Origin: Isoetes taiwanensis
Lineage: Eukaryota; Streptophyta; Lycopodiopsida; Isoetales; Isoetaceae
DNA length: 64,000 bases
Direction of reading: 5' to 3'
NCBI GenBank assembly: GCA_021234155.1
Contig: JAJEKV010000057.1
Span: 1,228,300 to 1,292,299 of the forward strand
The notes under the pieces are model-generated. The model saw only the letters and a program-made list of their open reading frames with translations, had not been told where the DNA came from and ran no database searches. Of the stretch, positions 43,913 through 54,082 are shown piece by piece. Made by a program: the position numbers and the translations under genes. Within the stretch, counting starts at the first letter, position 1, and every line of letters starts with the position of its first letter.

Positions 43913-45205
43913 GAAGGAAGGAAGGAAGGAAGGAAGGTATTTTTATCGTCCACGGAGACCAATCGGTCTATGGGACCCAATACAAAAGCGCAGCAAGCGG
44001 ATTACTACCTGGATTAAAAAACCCCCACCCCGAAGGGTTTTCGAGGGAAAAACCGTGGCAGCAATCAGCCTGCTGACAAACTATTCAAATATACGAAATG
44101 CAAAAACACACAAATATATACACTCATGCACCAAGACCCGTAGTAGTGCGATCGTGGCGGCGGCGGCGGGGGGCAAAGGTGAGCTCGCAGATCCAGTACC
44201 TCCTGGATGTACGACCCCAGAGCACGTACTGACGGCGTGTTCATCAGCAAATGTAGGGGCAAGTCCGACCGTACTAAGGGAGCATATCGGCCCGTGTCGG
44301 TGAATCTTTGGGCAACTCTGGAAAGTGTGAGACTCATCCTCAATGGCACCCGTTTGATAGCACTGACAGAGCCTGTCTGGCGGGCTCCCCAATCCACTGC
44401 TTTCGTCTCGATCGCGAAGATGGTGGGCACTTTGTGCGAATAGAGGCAATGAGTCCGCTTTTCGAGGCGGGCGGGAGGCATAAGTAGAGCTGCGGGCCCC
44501 GGGATAACACGGGGTTGATGTGCTCTTTGTAATGGGCCGTTTTAACCTGCTCTAGAGCGCCGGGGTCCCAGAGCTTGCCAAGGAAGCAAGCGCCGGTATA
44601 CTCCCTTGAGGCTATCACGACGGCCTCTGTATCCACACGCTTGCGTTTTGTGCTCACGCGTTCCATCTAGCGAACCCGATCTCTCTTACCCCTCCAAGCG
44701 AGGCCACGAGCCGGCGGGCCCATTGCCTGGCGTAAGCCCGGTCGCGGAGCCGAGCATCACCCATATTAACCACTTTCTGAAAATAGGCGATGTTTCTATC
44801 AAGGGCTGCCCGCTGAGGCGGCAAGAATCCGGTTTCGCAGCAGAATCGATAGGGGACTGAAGGTTTCACCCAAGTGCCGTGCAAAAATGCCTTACGCACC
44901 TGCTCCAAGTCATTCCAGGTCGCCAAAGAGACGACCGGGCCCCAAACCTCGACCCCGTACAGAAGGACAGGCTCAACCAGTGCCCGAAACAGATGTGACT
45001 GATGGCCCCAATCATAGAGCTGCTGCTGGTATTTGTTGTTGTTACGCATGGCATAAAAGCTTTCCGGCCTCTTTGTCACCATAGCGGATGGACGCCTCCT
45101 AACAGAGCGAGGAGGGAAACTCCACCCCTAGGTACTTGTAGGCGGGCGTGACCTCCACAGGCTGTCCCCGATATGTGAGTGCAGGAGGCGTGGGGTGGCG
45201 TGAAG
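43913..45205 (-). mobile_element. LINE C-terminal part, 5'-truncated, minus strand
   Basis: An AAGG tail (43913-43936) is followed on the minus strand by the LINE family 3' end: GACGATAAAAAT, hairpin AGACC-GATT-GGTCT, GGGTCCCAT, and CCC-TTCG-GGG with flanking A/T stems. Upstream come C-terminal coding pieces: a CxC...H...C zinc-knuckle-like stretch (RLCQCYQTGAIEDESHTF), VVSLATWNDLEQVRKAFLHG and VEVTPAYKYLGVEF of the RT/thumb region. The latter two closely match the copy at 28.5-31.1 kb. Frameshifts are present. The 5' break near 45205 is approximate and no target duplication was found. Confidence 0.82.
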
Positions 45206-45798
45206 ATGATATACAAAGCTCATAAAAAACTTAATGCTTTATAAAAAAGTTGGCAAGTGAACAACTAATGGGGACTCCTCCTCATATCCTTAAACTTGCA
45301 AAAACGCTTTGAAAATGCACTAAAGGTATTTCTATGCCAACTCAACTGTATAACAAAATTCTTTGTCACTTCTTCCCTACAATAGATTACTATATGTTGA
45401 CGTTGATGGCAGTTATGTCGGAATTATTTCTATTATTGATACAGATGCATGGTTAAGAAGTTTTCCTGCTGGAGTTTTCTGACGATGTCCTGTATTACAA
45501 TTCTCAAACATATTTGTTTGCGGTTGTATCTTTAACAAGCCTACATTGCCATAAGCACTGCAACAAGTCAAGTTCTTCTAATTTTTGTCATGTGATTTCA
45601 TATGCAATAATCTTAGCTAACTTACTAGAATATATTGTTGAAAATGGAAAAATTCAATCTATGATTTCCCTCTTCTTTTTTAGAGAGAGATGAAAAACAT
45701 TGTTGCAAGAAGATACGGTACAAGCAAGATGCCTTCGCTCTGCATCATAACCAATTGATAGTAGATTGTTTTCTTGTGGTCAGGCTTTGTATTCTCTT
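45206..45798. other. AT-rich DNA with coding-like patch
   Basis: About 45255-45310 reads EQLMGTPPHILKLAKTL before a stop, and about 45462-45483 shares TTTCCTGCTGGAGTTTT with the methylase-like remnant near 15949. Neither is enough to call a gene; a second decayed copy of that element is possible. Confidence 0.3.
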
Positions 45799-46664
45799 TA
45801 CTCTAGTTTTTTTTTTTTTTTTTTTTTTTTTTTGAGGTTAAGGCAGGTTGATATTACATGCAAAAGAGGTTACATGAATATGTACAGCAATTGCAAAAGG
45901 AGAAACCTTTGCAATGCTTACTTGTCCCAAGAAGGGACTGAAAGAGGCATAGCAGAGCAAGATATTCAAAATTTGTTGTACCAGCTAGACAAAAAAAGAT
46001 CAGATCAAATCAGATGTCTGTAATAGTTCAAGACAGAAAACAGAACTGGAGGTTTCTACTCATAGCCCAAAACAAACTCCAATGGATCAACCTGGACAAT
46101 ATGGAATACTGTCTCAAGCTCATCAAGATCCAAAGGGGTATGGACCATGAACTGCAGCATGATTTCAGAGGTGATGTCAAAGTGCTCCTCCCATTTTGCA
46201 GCAAAGTAAATCTTCAAATCATTCCACCACCAAAGATCTTCATCATCATCGAATGACTCCCAAAGTCGCCTCAGTGCCAAAATGTCTTTGCCCGGTGAAT
46301 CATCTTGGCCTTGATTACCTCCCTCGTCCACTGCTCAAAAGCCGGTTTAGGATCATACCTTCCACAAGAGGGGGGGATAACCATATCATAATGCTCGGTC
46401 ACAAAATCTGTCAATGTCAACATCAGCATCAGAGATAGTAAGTTTAAAGAAAGCATAAAAACCATGGTAATTCCCTAAAGAATCCCAATTTCTGTCATAT
46501 GCTGAGCCCTTGCTTCTTCTATGTGCTATAGCTGTCTCAACCAGCAGGGACTGAAAGCAGGCTTTAATCCAATTGAGATTAAATGTTTTGTGATCATGAA
46601 CGATTCTGTTTCTGTGCTTCCAAATAGACCATAGGGCCAGAGTTCTCAAAGTACTCTAGTTTTT
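45799..46664 (-). mobile_element. L1-type LINE 3' fragment with target duplication
   Basis: A poly-T run (about 45807-45833), the poly-A tail on the minus strand, is followed by sequence coding on the minus strand for the end of a plant L1-type ORF2. It includes ALWSIWKHRNRIVHDHKTFN, typical of the region after the RT, and an acidic WWWNDLKIYFA stretch. The insert is bracketed by a direct repeat TACTCTAGTTTTT (starting at 45799 and 46652), a 13-bp target duplication that defines a complete, 5'-truncated retrotransposition event. Stops break the frame. Confidence 0.88.
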
Positions 46665-48262
46665 AACCTAGATATATACACTGATACACTAGAACATACC
46701 TAGTAACAATAGCTATAGATTTACAACTAGAGCAAATCAAGAAGATCAATGTTAAGTTGATCTTACATCAACCAACAAGGATCGACCTTTTATGTGATTA
46801 ACTAAGAAGGCAAAGTCAGCTATGCTAAGGTGAAATTAAGTAAACAAGCTAGTTATACAAGATTAGCTTAGCTCAATAATAATTAATTGTGATATTTAAT
46901 TACTAATTAAGGCAATTTGCAAGTGCCATTGGGGCCAAATCGATTGGCCCTAATGAACTTGCTAATCAAGAGCTAATCAAAATTGGGCCTCAACTTCAAT
47001 TTGCCCCAAATCGGTTTGGGGGAATTTGAGAGAGGAGAAGCAGCTTGTTCAAACCAGAGAGACGGAGAATTTGAGAGATAGTCCAGCTAAGATACTGGTT
47101 AGTGAACAGATAGCTTGAGTTCTAGCTAGGATTAACCATTGTATGAGTAGATGAATGGTTAATCTTATATTGTTGCTTATGTTTGAAGTTATGGTTGGAT
47201 TTATGAATTGTGGTAGTTGCACCTCTTGTGCTTGTGGGATAAGGAGGGTAGAGACATAAAGGCTAGAGATGTTTCTAGCTAGAATCCCATAAATCCCAAT
47301 AATTGCGACATGTGCACAAGAGCCCACCTGACTGTAGATGTCATGATTGACACCATACAACACACACAATGGTAAAGTGAAGGTGGAGCCTTAGTGAGTG
47401 TGGCTATTAGGCTCCTATAGTGTGCTATGCTTATAGTTGGTCACTGCGCGTGGGTGGGGTCGTCTGACACCCTCTGGGTTGCATCGTCTTGTAACGGCAT
47501 TCTGAAGACTCAATAGGTGTTCCCGACCTATAGATTTTGGTGGGTAAATACAGACCTAGGTCCTCTAGCCACCCATCGAACCATTGTGCTCCGAGAAGGG
47601 AATTCTCTCATTCTTGCCTCATCAGACTAGGGAGATGGAACCTGGAGTAGTCTCATAGAGTGACTCCATGAGATTATGTCTCTGAAAGGCTACAACCATG
47701 CCATAGCATGACTCAGCCTATCTGCAAAGTGTGCACATGAGGGGCAGATGGAGTGAACTACCCTAGCCAATGTTCTATGACAGCCAACGCCATTGTCATG
47801 ATTCCGTATGTTGTTATCCGAAGACCCCAACCATCAATTGACCCCCTTCTAAGTCTGAGCTTGAAGTAGAGCCCTCATTTATGATGCATTTTATATGTTA
47901 TGTTGGTACTATATTGATGTTCGTATTACTGATGGACAGGCCACTCTTCGTGGTGGCCTAGTATTTTATGTGTATTCTTGCTAGTGCCAACATGTATGTA
48001 CACTTCCATAGAATAGGATAGCCCAAAGAAGGCATGGGATGAATGATACTGTGTCCTTCACTTGGACACTTGGCTATCACGAGTGGTCTGAGTTAGACAG
48101 AGAGTCTTTCCTTGGTCACTTGGACACTTGGCTATCACGAGTGGTCTGAGTTAGCCAGAGAGTCTTTCCTTGGTGATCGAGTCGCCTGGTATTAGAGTAT
48201 CGTATTGAGTATGGAAGTATCATATTTATGTGATGGGAGTCGAATAGGTTCGGGGAGCGTCA
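46665..48262 (+). mobile_element. Decayed LTR retrotransposon, 5' LTR side
   Basis: It ends in GGGGAGCGTCA just before a primer-binding site, so the right part (perhaps several hundred bases) is an LTR, probably Ty3/gypsy-like. The LTR start was not found. No gene is supported. An inverted repeat GGATTAACCATT...AATGGTTAAT is at about 47129-47164. Confidence 0.5.
48059..48174 (+). repeat. Two-copy 58-bp tandem repeat in LTR
   Basis: Units at 48059 and 48117 are almost identical (CACTTGGACACTTGGCTATC start; one A/C difference in TTAGACAG/TTAGCCAG). Tandem repeats of this kind are common in LTR U3 regions. Confidence 0.9.
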
Positions 48263-48265
48263 TAA

Positions 48266-48278
48266 TGGTATCAGACCC
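48266..48278 (+). other. Primer-binding site of host LTR element
   Basis: TGGTATCAGACCC is a near-match to the initiator-Met primer site, three bases after the CA end of the LTR. With the TRIM removed, the next codons read MVVLQAASQCRLEALIAQ, a plausible gag start that stops after about 34 codons. Confidence 0.65.
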
Positions 48279-48314
48279 TAAAATGTGTTGAAAAATGAGC
48301 CTTTTTTTATTGGG

Positions 48315-48386
48315 TGGACAGGCTGAGGATCGAACTCCAAACCTCTTGCTTGCAAGCCAAGTACTCTACCCTTGAGCTATTGCCCC
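48315..48386 (-). other. tRNA-Ala(UGC)-like sequence in 3' LTR
   Basis: This is the copy in the downstream LTR (element sense is minus). It has a D arm TAGCTCAAGGGTAGAGTA, anticodon loop CTTGCAA with UGC, and T arm GTTCGATCC. The acceptor stem is largely degraded. It matches the copy at 48602-48673 in length and layout. Confidence 0.7.
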
Positions 48387-48601
48387 TTTAATGGGCTTTT
48401 GGCACTCTTCCTCTAACTCAGTCTCCATATATGCCCATTACACACCAATCCATTCCAACCTTTACTACAATCCACAAACTCCCCTCCACCACTGTGGGAA
48501 TTGGGCTTTCCACTGGCCAAGCTTTGCTCATTCTCACCCCCACACCACTGGGGACTATCTCAGTGCTCAGATACCATGTTGAGAAATGAGCCTCCTTTGA
48601 T

Positions 48602-48673
48602 TGGGTGGGTTGGGGATCGAACCCAAGATCTCTTGCTTGCAAACCAAGTATTCTACCACTGAGCTACCGGCCC
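48602..48673 (-). other. tRNA-Ala(UGC)-like sequence in 5' LTR
   Basis: Minus-strand sequence folds with standard tRNA spacing: acceptor GGGCCGG/CCCACCC (five of seven pairs), D arm GCTC...GAAT, anticodon arm CTTGG-TTTGCAA-GCAAG (four of five pairs, anticodon UGC), and T arm TTGGG-TTCGATC-CCCAA (perfect), with a discriminator A. A box TAGCTCAGTGG and B box GGTTCGATCCC match Pol III consensus. Being inside an LTR, it more likely serves as a promoter or is a captured tRNA relic than a working tRNA gene. Confidence 0.75.
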
Positions 48674-48754
48674 TTTGATGGGCTTTCGGCACTCTTCCAC
48701 TGGGTCATTCTTCATGTGTGCCCATTATACATACTCCAACATTCCAACAAAATG

Positions 48755-49949
48755 GTCGTCCTCCAAGCCGCTTCTCAATGCAGGTTAGAAGCATTGATTG
48801 CACAGGTTAAGGGCATTTATAAAGACTTTTTGATGCAACATTCTGGTGGCTTGGAGCGAAATTAGCCCGATTTTGTGATGCAAAGATCCTTTGAACAGAG
48901 CTTTTGGACGGTTTTTATGATTTTTCAGCTTCTCTATCATTCCCATTTACCTCTGATAGCTAAATTGCCCTTTTTCAGGTTGCTGCAGCTGCCAAAAATG
49001 GAGGATGTCTAAACGGCTTATTTGCCCTTAGAGGTACTGAACACAAAATGAATGAACTAATTTTTGTTTTATAGATGCATTTGTGGATTTAGTGGATTCG
49101 GCCACGCAGATAATAGATGTTGTAACAGCAGATTCCTTCCTTCCATTTCGGGTTGACTGGTCTCATTGCTTCCATTTCATGTGGGCAAGCTTTGACTTCC
49201 TATTAGATAAGAAAATGCTCTTTAATATTGTTGATTTCTTAGAAACAAGATAGCAGATTTATTTCAAATGAATAAAAGCTTGAAAATCTCTGTTTTGAAG
49301 CATATAAGTAATCTGGACATAGCATAGGTAATAATAGCATAGGATACTGCATAGGTTGATGTTTATAGATTAAGGAGATATGTCATGCAATAACTAAATA
49401 TATTTTTTGCTGAATTAACAATATATGTTTGCAATAACTAAATTCAATGCTGCTAAACATTGATGCTGTTGAACATTAATGCGATAACAAAATTTAATGA
49501 TATTGAAGTTCTGCCGCATTAATATGGCTCCATATGAATTTGCTTGAATTAATTTTACTGAATTAATATGGCCTATACTCCATTTGAGGCATTTAGAGTG
49601 TTGTATATGGTAGAATGGGCTTGCCCTAGGCTGCCTCCGAAGCTTTCCTGAGGAAGATATGGAATAGTTCAATGCTTGCATTTTTTGATAAGCTTTATGT
49701 TGTTCTGTTATTGTTCTTTTCCTCCAGCTATATATGCGATGCTGATGGTATGCTCTTTCGTGGAAAATTTGATTGTCTGGTATTTGAGAAGTAATTATAG
49801 CTTAGAATTGCAACACCCTAACACTGCAAGTGGGCAATAACAGGTATTCTAATTTAATGTATATGTGGTAACACTACAAGAGGATAGTCATTTTTCATCA
49901 CTTTAATATCACCTAAAATTTCAAAAAGTATGAAGTGATATAAATAATG
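48755..49949. other. AT-rich DNA, host LTR element interior at left
   Basis: After the short gag-like start no retroelement domain is readable. No gene is supported. Confidence 0.45.
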
Positions 49950-50325
49950 ATATTCAAGGTGTAACGACACTACCAATGACAATATTCTATCATCAATTGC
50001 ATCACTAACATCGTCATAAATTTGATCAACAATAATATCAGTACTAATTAATGACAATATATGTGTTACTAATAGCGTCATGAATAATATCATATATTGC
50101 ATCAACTTTACCATCATTTATTACTTCAATGGTGTTAATGACAATATATACATGTTATAGCTTATGCCAGTTATAGTATCACCCATAGCTTCACCTATAG
50201 TATCACATATTGATAATATTATATCAATGCTAGCATATGACACTATATATGCTGGTAATTGCATCATGGATAATATCACGACTTACATCACTCTTACTAT
50301 CAATACGTGTTGTAATTTTGATAAT
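49950..50325. repeat. Degenerate ATCA/TAAT minisatellite
   Basis: The stretch repeats words such as ATCACTAAC, GACAATATAT, AATAATATCA and TTGCATCA at irregular spacings. It looks like an old, degenerate tandem array, and it ends directly at a Helitron terminus. Confidence 0.55.
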
Positions 50326-50327
50326 GA

Positions 50328-50355
50328 CTAGTTATGGTGCCCGGCGTTGCCGGGC
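50328..50355 (-). mobile_element. Helitron 3' terminus
   Basis: On the minus strand: hairpin GCCCGGC-AAC-GCCGGGC (perfect 7-bp stem), then ACCATAA, CTAG, and T outside. This is the classic plant Helitron 3' end. The body extends to higher coordinates. The 5' end and any Rep/helicase were not found, so it is presumably non-autonomous. Confidence 0.8.
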
Positions 50356-50884
50356 TTAGTAGCAATTTGAAGAGGTGCTTTGGAGAGGCAACTGCATTTA
50401 GGGCGGCACTTGGGACATGGGCCAATAATGAGATGTAGAGCTATCTACGGATTTATGGCTTTGGAACTTAGTTATATCTATGTAGTTAGGGGTTTGGACA
50501 CATATTACACTCTAGATTTCTATTTAAGGTGGATGGTGATGTTGCACGATGTTATAAAATGGTTACACACACGGTGTAACAATGCTATGTAATAATCAAA
50601 AGATATATAGACCATTCAAGTAAAGGTATTCCAATGGTTTTTCAGGTGTTTTCTATATGTTGGGAAATAATCCAATGGTTTTTTCACGTGTTTGACATTG
50701 GTTTAGCTGTAGTGGATTTTTCAAGTGGGAATTGTTTGTTCAACATAAAAAACCAATATGGAGTTTCTCAAGTAATGTTTGCCATGTTGCAATTTGATTT
50801 GAGGTTGTTCTTTTGTACACTTTGGATCATTGGCTTTTAATAGCTATAGCTACTCTGCTGCATAGTACATGATATTTGAGATAC
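50356..50884. other. Probable Helitron interior, no gene
   Basis: No coding region is supported. A short near-repeat of an AATGGTTTTTCA word occurs at 50632 and 50674. Confidence 0.4.
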
Positions 50885-51480
50885 ACTTGTGGCATGAGCA
50901 TCTGCAACAATGATGACATTCCATATGGCCATACTTCATGTCGTGGCATTTGTTCAAAATCTGTTGATGGCATGAACATGTTGGACAATCATGATTGCAA
51001 TCATGATGGCATTCCATTAGGCTATATGTCATGTCATCGTAGTTGTTCAAAATCTACTTGTGGCATGAGCATGTTGGGCATCTGCAATAAAGATGGACAA
51101 ATCATAGCATTCCATGAGGCAATGATCTTCCATGTGCACAATTTAAATGGGCTTGCAATAAATTTACAAAACTACTTTAATTGTAGACCAAATAGGAAAC
51201 AATTCATGTTATGTCATTTGCTCAGAATCTCTTGGTGGCATAAACATGTTGAACATTTGCAATCATGATGGCATTCCATGAGGCCATATGTCATGTTATC
51301 GAAATCTCTTGGTGGCATGAACATGTTGGACATTTGCAATAAAGATGGACAAATCATAGCCTTTCATGAGGCAATGATCTTCCATATGCACAATTTGAAT
51401 GGGTTTGCAATGGATTTACAAAACTACTTTAACTGTAGACCAAATAAGAAACAACTTGACTCGTAGCATTCCATGAGCAA
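50885..51480. repeat. Complex tandem array with GATGGCATTCCAT units
   Basis: Units with GATG(A/G)CATTCCAT...GGC(C/T)ATA start near 50911, 51003 and 51267. A longer block of about 155 bp (51048-51201) is repeated at 51301-51454, sharing AATAAAGATGGACAAATCAT and GAGGCAATGATCTTCCAT. The nested periods (about 92 and 253 bp) suggest repeated unequal exchange. No translated product is supported. Confidence 0.75.
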
Positions 51481-52080
51481 TAGTTCAACAAAGATCTACT
51501 CAAATACGCTAATTGCATTTGTGACATTTATTTGCAGTGGTATATTATGTCCATATTGCAGAGAGTTTGATTGGGTTTGCAAAATATCTTGACTCATACA
51601 ATAAATAGAAAACAATGACTTCTAGCTAAATTACTTCTTTTAGCTTGTTCTTGACACGGACTGAAAATGCAAATCCTCTTGAAAAGGAGAAATTATAGTG
51701 TGCAAAATAAGATGTATTTACATTCATAAATCCCAAAATAAGTTCTTGACAATTGGAATCCTGAGCAATTGGAATACCATCTGAATTGCCAAACAAAATA
51801 TAAAAAATTGAACATGTCAAGTGTATGGCATGCCAGTAAACGTATGATGCTGACTAAACATATGATGCCATGCACTATGCAAATTAGATATTCTTGCACT
51901 GCGACTCGCATGAAACCAACAAAACGCCCATAGGCTCCTCATTCATCTCAGCAGATTTTCTACAATGGTGGACAGTGGATAGCCGCACACATGCGAACTA
52001 CCCACGAAAAATAAAGGGAAAATCCAATTATATCATTTGGACCCCAAAACAAATACAATGCTAATAGATGAGTGGCTGAT
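51481..52080. other. Intergenic DNA with pieces of neighbouring repeats
   Basis: A piece at 51888-51935 (TATTCTTGCACTGCGACTCG start) matches 52580-52620. A block at 51716-51800 is a diverged copy of 52958-53045. No gene is supported. Confidence 0.5.
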
Positions 52081-52170
52081 GTACTGCTTAGAAAGCTTAT
52101 CACCGGGATTAAAAACCCGCCCTTTCGGGTTTTCGAGGAAAACCCTAGTGATAAGCCTTGGCAGGGGCTT
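52081..52170 (-). repeat. LINE-type 3' module without tail
   Basis: It contains GGGATTAAAAACCCGCCCTT and TCGGGTTTTCGAGGAAAACC, closely like the hairpin module near the 3' end of the LINE family. It lacks the GGGTCCCAT/GACGATAAAA end. Possibly a SINE-like or chimeric element that borrowed the module. Confidence 0.5.
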
Positions 52171-52398
52171 AGACAAGCGTAAGGCATAGAATCGCTCCCA
52201 AAAACCCGCGCATGGAGAAGTCAAAACGGATGGCGCTCGCCAACCTGTACCTGCACATCACCAACAACAAACGAGAAACATACCAAAGAATAGCATCACC
52301 CAGTGAGTGGAAAAAAAGCATCACCCACCGGGTGGAAAAACATGATAAACAGAACTTGTACAAAATATAATAAACAAAAAGGGGAGGGTGGGTTCAAA

Positions 52399-52957
52399 GA
52401 GAATAAGGTACCGGCGAGAGAAGAGGAAGCCCGATGAAACGCCGATGAAGAACTCGCAATAAGTAGCAAACGCCCAACGATGAAGCGGCCCAAAATGCAT
52501 GCGATGCATGCATGCGACGCATGCAATGCATGCATGCTCGTCTTGAGCAAGAATGCCGATTCGCTACGCGAATCGACGATATTCTTGCACTGCGACTCGC
52601 ATGAAACCAACAAAACGCCCGAATACCAAAGGACTTCCTTAACAAACTAGGATCGAGGACGAAGGTCACAGGATGAAGGCTAAAGGCCGGAAAGGACAGC
52701 AGGAAAGCCACGCCAAATTGGCCAAACCAGGCAGGAAGAAGCCCCTCCCCTGCCTGGAAACAAATCAAAGAGAATAAGGTACTGCTGAGAGAAGAGGAAG
52801 CGCCGATGAAACGTCGATGAAGAACTCTGCAATAAGTAGCAAACGCCCAACCTGATGAACGGCCCAAAACGCATGCGATGCATGCATGCGACGCATGCAA
52901 TGCATGCATGCTCGTCTTGAGCAAGAATGCCGATTCGCTACGCGAATCGACGATATA
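52399..52957. repeat. Two-copy palindrome-rich repeat (374-bp period)
   Basis: Units 52399-52582 and 52771-52957 share GAGAATAAGGTACxGxxGAG, GCAATAAGTAGCAAACGCCC, a GCATGC/GCATGCATGC palindromic cluster, and a perfect 8-bp hairpin CGATTCGC-TAC-GCGAATCG (52557-52575 and 52931-52949). The palindromic core of about 80 bp is essentially identical in both. The function is unknown. Confidence 0.85.
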
Positions 52958-53815
52958 GTTACATTCACAAATATCCCAGATTGAGTTCTCAGTTGATAGA
53001 ATTTTGTGATGTAGGTAAAGCAAATTGGAATACTATCTTAATTGCAAGTACACATACGATGTCAATCAAAAGCAAATAATATGGACAATTTAAAAAGCAG
53101 TGGAATGCACTATGCAAAGCACTACATATACTTTGGTGGAAACCAATATAACGAAGCAGCAAGCTGTACTTACCTGGCTTGAAGGTTCCACTTAGGCTGT
53201 GTCCTGAGATGTACTACTATATTATATCACCACTCGAACAACAAATCAAGCAAAACATAAGTAGAGCCCTTTTGAACTCCTTTGAACTGCATGATTCAAT
53301 ATCCAAACATTGCAAGAAAGCATCCCATTAAAATGAGGCAACAGAGAAACAATGCCTAAACATTGATGTATGAGTTACTGCAAGCATGCAAATGTAACAG
53401 TCCTAGGATAAACCCCGTGGCACATGTATGGAGGGGAAATAATGTGCTAGTTTTTATACAACCTAAAAAAAGGGAAATTGGTGCTCGAAATCAACAATAG
53501 TTACCTGAATTAGAATGACCATGATGGGTACCTTGTAAACTTCTCATGCAATATCAACATCCAAGTGTTTAGAGATGGCCATCTCTTATTTCATAGGGTG
53601 TTTGAAGAGTCGGGGAGCAAAATGGTGCTACTTGCAAGCTTGAAATGGGGAAGCAACTATTAAAACAAATGCACGCCGCTTAGACCCATGTACAAACTCG
53701 GACTTCATCTTTGATATAAAGCAAAATATCCGATTCTCCAAAGGAATAATACACATATCATGGAAGTGCGTTCTAGCAACATTACGTGATGAGGTATGTC
53801 TTAGAGTAGGGCCCT

Positions 53816-54082
53816 TCACCTTGTCATTAATTGCCATCTACTAAGCGCCCGAAACAAACACCCAGAGATGATTTCAGCCACTTTTTTGTCGACTGAAACT
53901 GCAAGAGTGCTATAATAAGTTCCACCATGTTCGTAGCATGAACCAACTATTGCACAAAGTTTGGTGAGAATTTCAAAAACGGGGATCTTTATATCCCAGT
54001 CCTTATGACATTCAAAAGTGTCAAGTAATAACATCTCCGGATATTGGCAATAACAACTCCTAATGTTTGCAACCATTGTCAC
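53816..54082 (-). other. Coding-like minus-strand stretch, unknown
   Basis: This 88-codon frame has balanced composition with helix-like Leu/Ile spacing. It carries CYCQYPEMLLLDTFECHKDW and DKKVAEIISGCLF. I recognise no family, see no splice partners, and rate a relic exon as likely as chance. Confidence 0.25.

Larger units (their letters stand above)
48286..48749 (-). mobile_element. Complete TRIM with tRNA-like LTRs
   Basis: This 464-bp element is a terminal-repeat retrotransposon in miniature. The LTRs are 48286-48460 and 48577-48749 (175 and 173 bp), with TGTTG...CAACA-type ends. On the minus strand a primer site TGGTATCTGAGC (48565-48576) directly follows the 5' LTR. The interior is about 115 bp and codes for nothing. 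A perfect 5-bp target duplication AAATG flanks it (48281-48285, 48750-48754). Each LTR includes a tRNA-like sequence in the sense direction. It must rely on proteins of an autonomous element. The host site is the presumed gag start of the surrounding LTR element. Confidence 0.93.

Noticed and set aside
48602-48673. A functional tRNA-Ala gene
   Set aside because: Mismatches in the acceptor, D and anticodon stems, and location inside both LTRs of a mobile element, make a working tRNA unlikely; it is reported as a tRNA-like part of the TRIM.
52394-53023. 209-residue minus-strand frame
   Set aside because: It spans two copies of a palindrome-rich repeat and is full of Ser/Leu/His low-complexity sequence; the repeat period accounts for its length.
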